From: Phocoena phocoena
Lineage: Eukaryota; Chordata; Mammalia; Artiodactyla; Phocoenidae
Direction: 5' to 3'
Assembly (NCBI RefSeq): GCF_963924675.1
Contig: NW_027077448.1
Coordinates: forward strand, 248,001-312,000
DNA length: 64,000 nt
A program made the translations under genes and the position numbers. Below the pieces are notes generated by a model that saw only the letters and a list, made by a program, of their open reading frames with translations, searched no databases and was not told where the DNA came from. Shown here in pieces: positions 1 through 12,232 of the stretch (the first letter of the stretch is position 1; each line of letters opens with the position of its first letter).

Positions 1-547
1 AACCCAGAGTATGGTCCACCGTGTGATTGGGAAACGATTTAAAATGCATCTCAGTTTTCGTATCCTGGTCCTCGGGTTCACCATTCCAGATGCTTTACTA
101 ACACTCTCCCCGCTTGGAGAGTCAGTGCCTTTAACCTCCTGTTTGGCACAGCTTGCAATTTCTGTGCAAGATGAACAGGAATAGGGAGAACCAATGAGAG
201 ACTAGCTGTAGGTGTCTGCACGGGCAAATGTAACGCACATTTCCCAACAGGAAGAGGAATTATCCAAAGGATCACTGTGCCCTGCCGGAAAAAGATTAGG
301 GCCTGAAGCAATCCTGCGGTTTTGTGCCCAGCTCACAAGAAAGCGAGTTGAAGAAAGGAGCTCAGGGGCACTGTAATTCACAAACCTGCAGAGTTATAAA
401 TGACAGCTATCCTCCAAAAATATATTGAAGTAAGCCTGCGAAGGGGACTTGAAAGCGGGGCAGAGTTTCAGGAAAACCACTGCATGGGGTAGACTGGAAT
501 TGCCCTGAAAGCATAGGAAAAGAGGCACAACGTCGACAATGATGCAC

Positions 548-619
548 TTGGCCAAAAAGGGCGTATGCGTTTTTTCCTGAATATATTCAGGAAAAAACGC
601 ATACGCCCTTTTTGGCCAA
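548..619. repeat. 72-bp perfect palindrome inside the satellite monomer
   Basis: The left arm starts TTGGCCAAAAAGGGCGTATG and runs through CGTTTTTTCCTGAATA. The right arm is its exact reverse complement, ending CCCTTTTTGGCCAA, with no spacer at the AATA|TATT centre. Symmetry stops at position 547/620 (C opposite C). Such a sequence can form a cruciform or, in single-stranded form, a 36-bp hairpin. The same element sits at the same phase in every full monomer of the window. Confidence 0.97.
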
Positions 620-636
620 CCAAGCAAGCCTGTAAA

Positions 637-1505
637 GAAATCTGCACTACAATGAAGTCTCCCTGCCCCCCGGGCAAAAGGGCCATCTGAAAAAAGTGTA
701 AAATCCAGAAAGGTAGGACAGGATATGGAGAACAGGGAGCCTTGTTATGCTGATTGGCAGGATGTAAATTGTGAACCGCCACCCTGGAGAAGTGTATGGT
801 GTTTCCTGAAACACGTAAGAAACAAAGCAACACAGCCTATGGCACTTCCACTTATGGTCCTATAGCTTACGGAAATTAAAATCAAAAACAGACAGCCACC
901 CCAATATTTGGGACGGATGTGTTCACAAGAAGCTCGTCTACAGTATCAAGTAAATATCCCAGAAAGCAAAAAATGGATAAAGAAGTTGTGGCACGTACGT
1001 ACAATGCAATATCACTCAGCAATGAAATCTGTGTCATCAGGCCCGTAGCGGCATAGTGAGTGGATGCAGGTACGGTGATTCTACGTGAACTACGTCACAC
1101 AGAAAAAGAAACATCATAAGATATCACTAATACACGGAATGTAAACTTGACTACACATGAACTGAATTACAAAACAGAACAGGGTCTCAAATTTAGAAAA
1201 CCAACTAGTGCTTGCTTATGTGGAAAGGTGCCTTGGGGTGCTGCATAAAACCAGAGACTGAAATTAACACAGATAACTTTCCATAAGCCAAATATGTAAT
1301 AGACAAGACCTACTCCTTGCTCAACGAAATGGACCCAACACCACATATTCAACGCCTAGGAATATACCTGACTAGGAAGAATCTTAAAACCCATGGATAT
1401 ATATGTCTCCGTAAGAGAATCAAACGTGTGTACAGCGGCCGAAACGCAGCAGTGAAAATCCGATAAATCCCATTATCAAAATAAATTTCGAAAACAAAAC
1501 ACAAA
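637..1505 (+). pseudogene. L1 3'-end fossil forming half of each satellite monomer (shown for monomer L1)
   Basis: This segment aligns in order with the L1 copies of this same window: the ACTACAATGA start, GGATGTAAATTG followed by CTGGAGAA, AAATGGATAAAGAAG, and the 3'-UTR stretch around GACCTACTCCTTGCTCAACG and CATATTCAACGCCTAGGAAT. Translated, it reads KWIKKLWHVRTMQYHSAMK, where the L1 at 19,853-20,065 (minus strand) reads EWIKKMWHIYTMEYYSALK. It ends in an A-rich stretch (ATAAATTTCGAAAACAAAAC) that looks like the decayed L1 tail. It therefore comprises the ORF2 C-terminal end, 3' UTR and tail of an old L1. Stops and substitutions make it non-functional. The same segment exists in all monomers. 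Confidence 0.85.
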
Positions 1506-1746
1506 GACAGTGAAATAGAGAGCAATTCTTAAATAATTCACTCAGGGCATGTGATGCAACCGGGATTGACCACATCTACACCCAGAGCTGGTTGAGACAT
1601 AAGGCTGGACACTTCAGGCTGATAGCATTGGTGAGTTTTGGTGAGCAAATGCAGACCCTTTGAAGTCACACTGCATGGTACCCATTCCATGGGTCCCAAC
1701 TCTCCAGGTTCAAGGGATTCTTCCTCCAGCTAAAACATGCTTGGGA

Positions 1747-3495
1747 AACCCAGAGTATGGTCCACCGTGTGATTGGGAAACGATTTAAAATGCATCTCAG
1801 TTTTCGTATCCTGGTCCTCGGGTTCACCATTCCAGATGCTTTACTAACACTCTCCCCGCTTGGAGAGTCAGTGCCTTTAACCTCCTGTTTGGCACAGCTT
1901 GCAATTTCTGTGCAAGATGAACAGGAATAGGGAGAACCAATGAGAGACTAGCTGTAGGTGTCTGCACGGGCAAATGTAACGCTCATTTCCCACCAGGAAG
2001 AGGAATTATCCAAAGGATCACTGTGCCCTGCCGGAAACAGATTAGGGCCTGAAGCAATCCTGCGGTTTTGTGCCCAGCTCACAAGAAAGTGAGTTGAAGA
2101 AAGGAGCTCAGGGGCACTGTAATTCACAAACCTGCAGAGTTATAAATGACAGCTATCCTCCAAAAATATATTGAAGTAAGCCTGCGAAGGGGACTTGAAA
2201 GCGGGGCAGAGTTTCAGGAAAACCACTGCATGGGGTAGAACTGGAATTGCCCTGAAAGCATAGGAAAAGAGGCACAACGTCGACAATGATGCACTTGGCC
2301 AAAAAGGGCGTATGCGTTTTTTCCTGAATATATTCAGGAAAAAACGCATACGCCCTTTTTGGCCAACCAAGCAAGCCTGTAAAGGAAATCTGCACTACAA
2401 TGAAGTCTCACTGCCCCCCGGGCAAAAGGGCCATCTGAAAAAAGTGTAAAATCCAGAAAGGTAGGACAGGATATGGAGAACAGGGAGCCTTGTTATGCTG
2501 ATTGGCAGGATGTAAATTGCCAGCAGCCACCCTGGAGAAGTGTATGGTGTTTCCTGAAACACGTAAGAAACAAAGCAACACAGCCTATGGCACTTCCACT
2601 TATGGTCCTATAGCTTACGGAAATTAAAATCAAAAACAGACAGCCACCCCAATATTTGGGATGGCTGTGTTCACAAGAAGCTCGTCTACAGTATCAGGTA
2701 AATATCCCAGAAAGCAAAAAATGGATAAAGAAGTTGTGGCACGTACGTACAATGCAATATCACTCAGCAATGAAATCTGTGTCATCAGGCCCTTAGCGGC
2801 ATAGTGAGTGGATGCAGGTACGGTGATTCTACGTGAACTACGTCACACAGAAAAAGAAACATCATAAGATATCACTAATACACGGAATGAAAACTTGACT
2901 ACACATGAACTGAATTACAAAAAAGAACAGGGTCTCAAATTTAGAAAACCAACTAGTGCTTGCTTATGGGGAAAGGTGGCTTGGGGTGCTGCATAAAACC
3001 AGAGGCTGAAATTAGCACAGATAACTTTCCATAAGCCAAATATGTAATAGACAAGACCTACTCCTTGCTCAACGAAATGGACCCAACACCACATATTCAA
3101 CGCCTAGGAATATACCTGACTAGGAAGAATCTTAAAACCCATGGATATATATGTCTCCGTAAGAGAATCAAGCGTGTGTACAGCGGCCGAAACGCAGCAG
3201 TGAAAATCCGATAAATCCCATTATCAAAATAAATTTCGAAAACAAAACAGAAAGACAGTGAAATAGAGAGCAATTCTTAAATAATTCACTCAGGGCATGT
3301 CATGCAACCGGGATTGACCACATCTACACCCAGAGCTGGTTGAGACATAAGGCTGGACACTTCAGGCTGATAGCATTGGTGAGTCTCGGTGAGCAAATGC
3401 AGACCCTTTGAAGTCATACTGCATGGTACCCATTCCATGGGTCCCAACTCTCCAGGTTCAAGGCATTCTTCCTCCAGCTAAAACATGCATGGGAA
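1747..3495 (+). repeat. Satellite monomer L2
   Basis: 1,749-bp unit with a perfect palindrome at 2295-2366. It has the 1-bp insertion GGGGTAGAACTGG shared with monomers 6, 8 and 9. The combination GGAAAGGTGGCTTGG and CAGAGGCTGAAATTAG (about 2,970-3,015) is shared only with monomer 9, marking these two as block-duplication partners. Confidence 0.93.
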
Positions 3496-5239
3496 ACCCA
3501 GAGTATCGTCCACCGTGTGATTGGGAAACAATTTAAAATGCATCTCAGTTTTCGTATCCTGGTCCTCGGGTTCACCATTCCAGATGCTTTACTAACACTC
3601 TCCCCGCTTGGAGAGTCAGTGCCTTTAACCTCCTGTTTGGCACAGCTTGCAATTTCTGTGCAAGATGAACAGGAATAGGGAGAACCAATGAGAGACTAGC
3701 TGTAGGTGTCTGCACGGGCAAATGTAACGCTCATTGCCGACCAGGAAGAGGAATTAAACAAAGGCTCAGTGTGCCCTGCGGGAAACAGATTAGGGCCTGA
3801 AGCAATCCTGCGGTTTTGTGCCAAGCTCACAAGAAAGCGAGTTGAAGAAAGGAGCTCAGGGGCACTGTACTTCACAAACCTGCAGAGTTATATATGACAG
3901 CTATCGTCCAAAAGTATATTGAAGTTAGCCTGCGAAGGGGACTTGAAAGCGGGGCAGAATTTCAGGAAAACGATTGCAGGGGGTAGACTGGAAATGCCCT
4001 GAAAGCATAGGAAAAGAGGCACAACGTCGACAATGATGCACTTGGCCAAAAAGGGCGTATGCTTTTTTTCCTGAATATATTCAGGAAAAAAGCATACGCC
4101 CTTTTTGGCCAACCAAGCAAGCCTGTAAAGGAAATCTGCACTACAATGAAGTCTCACTGCCCCCCGGCAAAAGGGCCATCTGAAAAAAGTGTAAAATCCT
4201 GAAAGGTAGGACAGGATATGGAGAACAGGGAGCCTTGTTATGCTGATTGGCAGGATGTAAATTGCCAGCAGCCACCGTGGAGAAGTGTATGGTGTTTCCT
4301 GAAACACGTAAGAAACAAAGCAACACAGCCTATGGCACTTCCACTTATGGTCCTATAGCTTACGGAAATTAAAATCAAAAACAGACAGCCACCCCAATAT
4401 TTGGGACGGCTGTGTTCACAAGAAGCTCGTCTAGAGTATCAGGTAAATATCCCAGAAAGCAAAAAATGGATAAAGAAGTTGTGGCACGTACGTACAATGC
4501 AATATCACTCAGCAATGAAATCTGTGTCATCAGGCCTGTAGCGGCATAGTGAGTGGATGCAGGTACGGTGATTCTACGTGAACTACGTCACACAGAAAAA
4601 GAAACATCATAAGATATCACTAATACACGGAATGTAAACTTGACTACACATGAACTGAATTACAAAACAGAACAGGGTCTCAAATTTAGAAAACCAACTA
4701 GTGCTTGCTTATGGGGAAAGGTGCCTTGGGGTGCTGCATAAAACCAGAGACTGAAATTAGCACAGATAACTTTCCATAAGCCAAATATATAATAGACAAG
4801 ACCTACTCCTTGCTCAACGAATTGGACCCAACACCACATATTCAACGCCTAGGAATATACCTGACTAGGAAGAATCTTAAAACCCATGGATATATATGTC
4901 TCCGTAAGAGAATCAAGCGTGTGTACAGCGGCCGAAACGCAGCAGTGAAAATCCGATAAATCCCATTATCAAAATAAATTTCGAAAACAAAACACAAAGA
5001 CAGTGAAATAGAGAGCAATTCTTAAATAATTCACTCAGGGCATGTGATGCAACTGGGATTGACCACATCTACACCCAGAGCTGGTTGAGACATAAGGCTG
5101 GACACTTCAGGCTGATAGCATTGGTGAGTTTTGGTGAGCAAATGCAGACCCTTTGAAGTCATACTGCATGGTACCCATTCCATGGGTCCCAACTCTCCAG
5201 GTTCAAGGGATTCTTCCTCCAGCTAAAACATGCATGGGA
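3496..5239 (+). repeat. Satellite monomer L3
   Basis: 1,744-bp unit. The palindrome (4042-4112) is changed in both arms: GCG-T6 becomes GC-T7 on the left and A6-CGC becomes A6-GC on the right. The unit shares this, ATTGCCGACCAGG, AGCTATCGTCC and TTATATATGACAG with monomer 10, seven units downstream. Confidence 0.93.
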
Positions 5240-6986
5240 AACCCAGAGTATGGTCCACCGTGTGATTGGGAAACGATTTAAAATGCATCTCAGTTTTCGT
5301 ATCCTGGTCCTCGGGTTCACCATTCCAGATGCTTTACTAACACTCTCCCCGCTTGGAGAGTCAGTGCCTTTAACCTCCTGTTTGGCACAGCTTGCAATTT
5401 CTGTGCAAGATGAACAGGAATAGGGAGAACCAATGAGAGACTAGCTGTAGGTGTCTGCACGGGCAAATGTAACGCACATTTCCCACCAGGAAGAGGAATT
5501 ATCCAAAGGATCACTGTGCCCTGCCGGAAAAAGATTAGGGCCTGAAGCAATCCTGCGGTTTTGTGCCCAGCTCACAAGAAAGCGAGTTGAAGAAAGGAGC
5601 TCAGGGGCACTGTAATTCACAAACCTGCAGAGTTATAAATGACAGCTATCCTCCAAAAATATATTGAAGTAAGCCTGCGAAGGGGACTTGAAAGCGGGGC
5701 AGAGTTTCAGGAAAACCACTGCATGGGGTAGACTGGAATTGCCCTGAAAGCATAGGAAAAGAGGCACAACGTCGACAATGATGCACTTGGCCAAAAAGGG
5801 CGTATGCGTTTTTTCCTGAATATATTCAGGAAAAAACGCATACGCCCTTTTTGGCCAACCAAGCAAGCCTGTAAAGGAAATCTGCACTACAATGAAGTCT
5901 CCCTGCCCCCCGGGCAAAAGGGCCATCTGAAAAAAGTGTAAAATCCAGAAAGGTAGGACAGGATATGGAGAACAGGGAGCCTTGTTATGCTGATTGGCAG
6001 GATGTAAATTGCAAGCAGCCACCCTGGAGAAGTGTATGGTGTTTCCTGAAACACGTAAGAAACAAAGCAACACAGCCTATGGCACTTCCACTTATGGTCC
6101 TATAGCTTACGGAAATTAAAATCAAAAACAGACAGCCACCCCAATATTTGGGACGGCTGTGTTCACAAGAAGCTCGTCTACAGTATCAGGTAAATATCCC
6201 AGAAAGCAAAAAATGGATAAAGAAGTTGTGGCACATACGTACAATGCAATATCACTCAGCAATGAAATCTGTGTCATCAGGCCCTTAGCGGCATAGTGAG
6301 TGGATGCAGGTACGGTGATTCTACGTGAACTACGTCACACAGAAAAAGAAACATCATAAGATATCACTAATACACGGAATGTAAACTTGACTACACATGA
6401 ACTGAATTACAAAAAAGAACAGGGTCTCAAATTTAGAAAACCAACTAGTGCTTGCTTATGGGGAAAGGTGCCTTGGGGTGCTGCATAAAACCAGAGACTG
6501 AAATTAGCACAGATAACTTTCCATAAGCCAAATATGTAATAGACAAGACCTACACCTTGCTCAACGAAATGGACCCAACACCACATATTCAACGCCTAGG
6601 AATATACCTGACTAGGAAGTATCTTAAAACCCATGGATATATATGTCTCCGTAAGAGAATCAAGCGTGTGTACAGCGGCCGAAACGCAGCAGTGAAAATC
6701 CGATAAATCCCATTATCAAAATAAATTTCGAAAACAAAACACAAAGACAGTGAAATAGAGAGCAATTCTTAAATAATTCACTCAGGGCATGTCATGCAAC
6801 CGGGATTGACCACATCTACACCCAGAGCTGGTTGAGACATAAGGCTGGACACTTCAGGCTGATAGCATTGGTGAGTTTTGGTGAGCAAAGGCAGACCCTT
6901 TGAAGTCATACTGCATGGTACCCATTCCATGGGTCCCAACTCTCCAGGTTCAAGGGATTCTTCCTCCAGCTAAAACATGCATGGGA
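5240..6986 (+). repeat. Satellite monomer L4
   Basis: 1,747-bp unit with a perfect palindrome at 5787-5858. Its first half carries the AACGCACATTTCCC and GGAAAAAGATTAGG markers of monomer 1. Otherwise it is close to the left-array consensus. Confidence 0.93.
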
Positions 6987-8735
6987 AACCCAGAGTATGG
7001 TCCACCGTGTGATTGGGAAACGATTTAAAATGCATCTCAGTTTTCGTATCGGGGTCCTCGGGTTCACCATTCCAGATGCTTTACTAACACTCTCCCCGCT
7101 TGGAGAGTCAGTGCCTTTAACCTCCTGTTTGGCACAGCTTGCAATTTCTGTGCAAGATGAACAGGAATAGGGAGAACCAATGAGAGACTAGCTGTAGGTG
7201 TCTGCACGGGCAAATGTAACGCTCATTGCCCACCAGGAAGAGGAATTATCCAAAAGATCACTGTGCCCTGCCGGAAACAGATTAGGGCCTGAAGCAATCC
7301 TGCGGTTTTGTGCCCAGCTCACAAGAAAGCGAGTTGAAGAAAGGAGCTCAGGGGCACTGTACTTCACAAAGCTGCAGAGTTATAAATGACAGCTATCCTC
7401 CAAAAATATATTGAAGTAAGCCTGCGAAGAGGATTTGAAAGCGGGGCAGAGTATCAGGAAAACGATTGCAGGGGGTAGACTGGAATTGCCCTGAAAGCAT
7501 AGGAAAAGAGGCACAACGTCGACAATGATGCACTTGGCCAAAAAGGGCGTATGCGTTTTTTCCTGAATATATTCAGGAAAAAACGCATACGCCCTTTTTG
7601 GCCAACCAAGCAAGCCTGTAAAGGAAATCTGCACTACAATGAAATCTCACTGCCCCCCCCGGGCAAAAGGGCCATCTGAAAAAAGTGTAAAATCCAGAAA
7701 GGTAGGACAGGATATGGAGAACAGGGAGCCTTGTTATGCTGATTGGCAGGATGTAAATTGCCAGCAGCCACCCTGGAGAAGTGTATGGTGTTTCCTGAAA
7801 CACGTAAGAAACAAAGCAACACAGCCTATGGCACTTCCACTTATGGTCCTATAGCTTACGGAAATTAAAATCAAAAACAGACAGCCACCCCAATATTTGG
7901 GACGGATGTGTTCACAAGAAGCTCGTCTACAGTATCAAGTAAATATCCCAGAAAGCAAAAAATGGATAAAGAAGTTGTGGCACGTACGTACAATGCAATA
8001 TCACTCAGCAATGAAATCTGTGTCATCAGGCCCGTAGCGGCATAGTGAGTGGATGCAGGTACGGTGATTCTACGTGAACTACGTCACACAGAAAAAGAAA
8101 CATCATAAGATATCACTAATACACGGAATGTAAACTTGACTACACATGAACTGAATTACAAAACAGAACAGGGTCTCAAATTTAGAAAACCAACTAGTGC
8201 TTGCTTATGTGGAAAGGTGCCTTGGGGTGCTGCATAAAACCAGAGACTGAAATTAGCACAGATAACTTTCCATAAGCCAAATATGTAATAGACAAGACCT
8301 ACTCCTTGCTCAACGAAATGGACCCAACACCACATATTCAACGCCTAGGAATATACCTGACTAGGAAGAATCTTAAAACCCATGGATATATATGTCTCCG
8401 TAAGAGAATCAAACGTGTGTACAGCGGCCGAAACGCAGCAGTGAAAATCCGATAAATCCCATTATCAAAATAAATTTCGAAAACAAAACACAAAGACAGT
8501 GAAATAGAGAGCAATTCTTAAATAATTCACTCAGGGCATGTGATGCAACCGGGATTGACCACATCTACACCCAGAGCTGGTTGAGACATAAGGCTGGACA
8601 CTTCAGGCTGATAGCATTGGTGAGTTTTGGTGAGCAAATGCAGACCCTTTGAAGTCACACTGCATGGTACCCATTCCATGGGTCCCAACTCTCCAGGTTC
8701 AAGGGATTCTTCCTCCAGCTAAAACATGCTTGGGA
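6987..8735 (+). repeat. Satellite monomer L5
   Basis: 1,749-bp unit with a perfect palindrome at 7534-7605. The markers CGAAGAGGATTTGAAAG, GCAGAGTATCAGG and an expanded C run before GGGCAAAAGG are shared with monomer 7 and with no other unit I noticed. Confidence 0.93.
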
Positions 8736-10483
8736 AACCCAGAGTATGGTCCACCGTGTGATTGGGAAACGATTTAAAATGCATCTCAGTTTTCGTATCC
8801 TGGTCCTCGGGTTCACCATTCCAGATGCTTTACTAACACTCTCCCCGCTTGGAGAGTCAGTGCCTTTAACCTCCTGTTTGGCACAGCTTGCAATTTCTGT
8901 GCAAGATGAACAGGAATAGGGAGAACCAATGAGAGACTAGCTGTAGGTGTCTGCACGGGCAAATGTAACGCTCATTTCCCACGAGGAAGAGGAATTATCC
9001 AAAGGATCACTGTGCCCTGCCGGAAACAGATTAGGGCCTGAAGCAATCCTGCGGTTTTGTGCCCAGCTCACAAGAAAGTGAGTTGAAGAAAGGAGCTCAG
9101 GGGCACTGTAATTCACAAACCTGCAGAGTTATAAATGACAGCTATCCTCCAAAAATATATTGAAGTAAGCCTGCGAAGGGGACTTGAAAGCGGGGCAGAG
9201 TTTCAGGAAAACCACTGCATGGGGTAGAACTGGAATTGCCCTGAAAGCATAGGAAAAGAGGCACAACGTCGACAATGATGCACTTGGCCAAAAAGGGCGT
9301 ATGCGTTTTTTCCTGAATATATTCAGGAAAAAACGCATACGCCCTTTTTGGCCAACCAAGCAAGCCTGTAAAGGAAATCTGCACTACAATGAAGTCTCAC
9401 TGCCCCCCGGGCAAAAGGGCCATCTGAAAAAAGTGTAAAATCCAGAAAGGTAGGACAGGATATGGAGAACAGGGAGCCTTGTTATGCTGATTGGCAGGAT
9501 GTAAATTGCCAGCAGCCACCCTGGAGAAGTGTATGGTGTTTCCTGAAACACGTAAGAAACAAAGCAACACAGCCTATGGCACTTCCACTTATGGTCCTAT
9601 AGCTTACGGAAATTAAAATCAAAAACAGACAGCCACCCCAATATTTGGGACGGATGTGTTCACAAGAAGCTCGTCTACAGTATCAAGTAAATATCCCAGA
9701 AAGCAAAAAATGGATAAAGAAGTTGTGGCACGTACGTACAATGCAATATCACTCAGCAATGAAATCTGTGTCATCAGGCCCGTAGCGGCATAGTGAGTGG
9801 ATGCAGGTACGGTGATTCTACGTGAACTACGTCACACAGAAAAAGAAACATCATAAGATATCACTAATACACGGAATGTAAACTTGACTACACATGAACT
9901 GAATTACAAAACAGAACAGGGTCTCATATTTAGAAAACCAACTAGTGCTTGCTTATGTGGAAAGGTGCCTTGGGGTGCTCCATAAAACCAGAGACTGAAA
10001 TTAGCACAGATAACTTTCCATAAGCCAAATATGTAATAGACAAGACCTACTCCTTGCTCAACGAAATGGACCCAACACCACATATTCAACGCCTAGGAAT
10101 ATACCTGACTAGGAAGAATCTTAAAACCCATGGATATATATGTCTCCGTAAGAGAATCAAACGTGTGTACAGCGGCCGAAACGCAGCAGTGAAAATCCGA
10201 TAAATCCCATTATCAAAATAAATTTCGAAAACAAAACACAAAGACAGTGAAATAGAGAGCAATTCTTAAATAATTCACTCAGGGCATGTGATGCAACCGG
10301 GATTGACCACATCTACACCCAGAGCTGGTTGAGACATAAGGCTGGACACTTCAGGCTGATAGCATTGGTGAGTTTTGGTGAGCAAATGCAGACCCTTTGA
10401 AGTCACACTGCATGGTACCCATTCCATGGGTCCCAACTCTCCAGGTTCAAGGGATTCTTCCTCCAGCTAAAACATGCTTGGGA
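8736..10483 (+). repeat. Satellite monomer L6
   Basis: 1,748-bp unit with a perfect palindrome at 9284-9355. It has the GGGGTAGAACTGG insertion and ATCAAGTAAATATCCC, both also in monomer 8. Private changes include GGGTCTCATATTTAG near 9,920 and GGGGTGCTCCATAAAA near 9,973. Confidence 0.93.
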
Positions 10484-12232
10484 AACCCAGAGTATGGTCC
10501 ACCGTGTGATTGGGAAACGATTTAAAATGCATCTCAGTTTTCGTATCCTGGTCCTCGGGTTCACCATTCCAGATGCTTTACTAACACTCTCCCCGCTTGG
10601 AGAGTCAGTGCCTTTAACCTCCTGTTTGGCACAGCTTGCAATTTCTGTGCAAGATGAACAGGAATAGGGAGAACCAATGAGAGACTAGCTGTAGGTGTCT
10701 GCACGGGCAAATGTAACGCTCATTTCCCACCAGGAAGAGGAATTATCCAAAGGATCACTGTGCCCTGCCGGAAACAGATTAGGGCCTGAAGCAATCCTGC
10801 GGTTTTGTGCCCAGCTCACAAGAAAGTGAGTTGAAGAAAGGAGCTCAGGGGCACTGTAATTCACAAACCTGCAGAGTTATAAATGACAGCTATCCTCCAA
10901 AAATATATTGAAGTAAGCCTGCGAAGAGGATTTGAAAGCGGGGCAGAGTATCAGGAAAACGATTGCAGGGGGTAGACTGGAATTGCCCTGAAAGCATAGG
11001 AAAAGAGGCACAACGTCGACAATGATGCACTTGGCCAAAAAGGGCGTATGCGTTTTTTCCTGAATATATTCAGGAAAAAACGCATAAGCCCTTTTTGGCC
11101 AACCAAGCAAGCCTGTAAAGGAAATCTGCACTACAATGAAATCTCACTGCCCCCCCCGGGCAAAAGGGCCATCTGAAAAAAGTGTAAAATCCAGAAAGGT
11201 AGGACAGGATATGGAGAACAGGGAGCCTTGTTATGCTGATTGGCAGGATGTAAATTGCCAGCAGCCACCCTGGAGAAGTGTATGGTGTTTCCTGAAACAC
11301 GTAAGAAACAAAGCAACACAGCCTATGGCACTTCCACTTATGGTCCTATAGCTTACGGAAATTAAAATCAAAAACAGACAGCCACCCCAATATTTGGGAC
11401 GGATGTGTTCACAAGAAGCTCGTCTACAGTATCAAGTAAATATCCCAGAAAGCAAAAAATGGATAAAGAAGTTGTGGCACGTACGTACAATGCAATATCA
11501 CTCAGCAATGAAATCTGTGTCATCAGGCCCGTAGCGGCATAGTGAGTGGATGCAGGTACGGTGATTCTACGTGAACTACGTCACACAGAAAAAGAAACAT
11601 CATAAGATATCACTAATACACGGAATGTAAACTTGACTACACATGAACTGAATTACAAAACAGAACAGGGTCTCAAATTTAGAAAACCAACTAGTGCTTG
11701 CTTATGTGGAAAGGTGCCTTGGGGTGCTGCATAAAACCAGAGACTGAAATTAGCACAGATAACTTTCCATAAGCCAAATATGTAATAGACAAGACCTACT
11801 CCTTGCTCAACGAAATGGACCCAACACCACATATTCAACGCCTAGGAATATACCTGACTAGGAAGAATCTTAAAACCCATGGATATATATGTCTCCGTAA
11901 GAGAATCAAACGTGTGTACAGCGGCCGAAACGCAGCAGTGAAAATCCGATAAATCCCATTATCAAAATAAATTTCGAAAACAAAACACAAAGACAGTGAA
12001 ATAGAGAGCAATTCTTAAATAATTCACTCAGGGCATGTGATGCAACCGGGATTGACCACATCTACACCCAGAGCTGGTTGAGACATAAGGCTGGACACTT
12101 CAGGCTGATAGCATTGGTGAGTTTTGGTGAGCAAATGCAGACCCTTTGAAGTCACACTGCATGGTACCCATTCCATGGGTCCCAACTCTCCAGGTTCAAG
12201 GGATTCTTCCTCCAGCTAAAACATGCTTGGGA
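10484..12232 (+). repeat. Satellite monomer L7
   Basis: 1,749-bp unit closely similar to monomer 5, two units upstream. Its palindrome (11031-11102) has one mismatch in the right arm (CATAAGCCC instead of CATACGCCC). Confidence 0.93.

Larger units (their letters stand above)
1..1746 (+). repeat. Satellite monomer L1 (reference copy)
   Basis: Full 1,746-bp unit used here as the phase reference. It has one TTTAAA at 38-43, a perfect 72-bp palindrome at 548-619 and the L1-derived segment from about 637. It carries AACGCACATTTCCC and a GGAAAAAGATTAGG variant shared with monomer 4, a 1-bp deletion just after the palindrome (TGTAAAGAAATC), and the variant TTGTGAACCGCC near 768 that recurs in one right-array monomer (near 41,731). 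Confidence 0.93.

Noticed and set aside
285..305. TTAGGG once per monomer (AGATTAGGGCC) and CCTTAGGG in B-type units
   Set aside because: Single isolated hexamers, not tandem; no telomeric or interstitial telomere tract is present.
548..619. Palindrome as a rho-independent-type terminator or CRISPR-like repeat
   Set aside because: The context is mammalian tandem satellite; the spacing is 1.75 kb with no spacers and no prokaryotic genes.
1..1746. CENP-B box (nTTCGnnnnAnnCGGGn) that might mark a centromeric satellite
   Set aside because: I looked at the TTCG and CGAA sites of the consensus monomer (for example TTTTCGTATCC, ATTTCGAAAAC, CTCAACGAAATGG) and none fits the motif on either strand. 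The array cannot be called centromeric on this basis.
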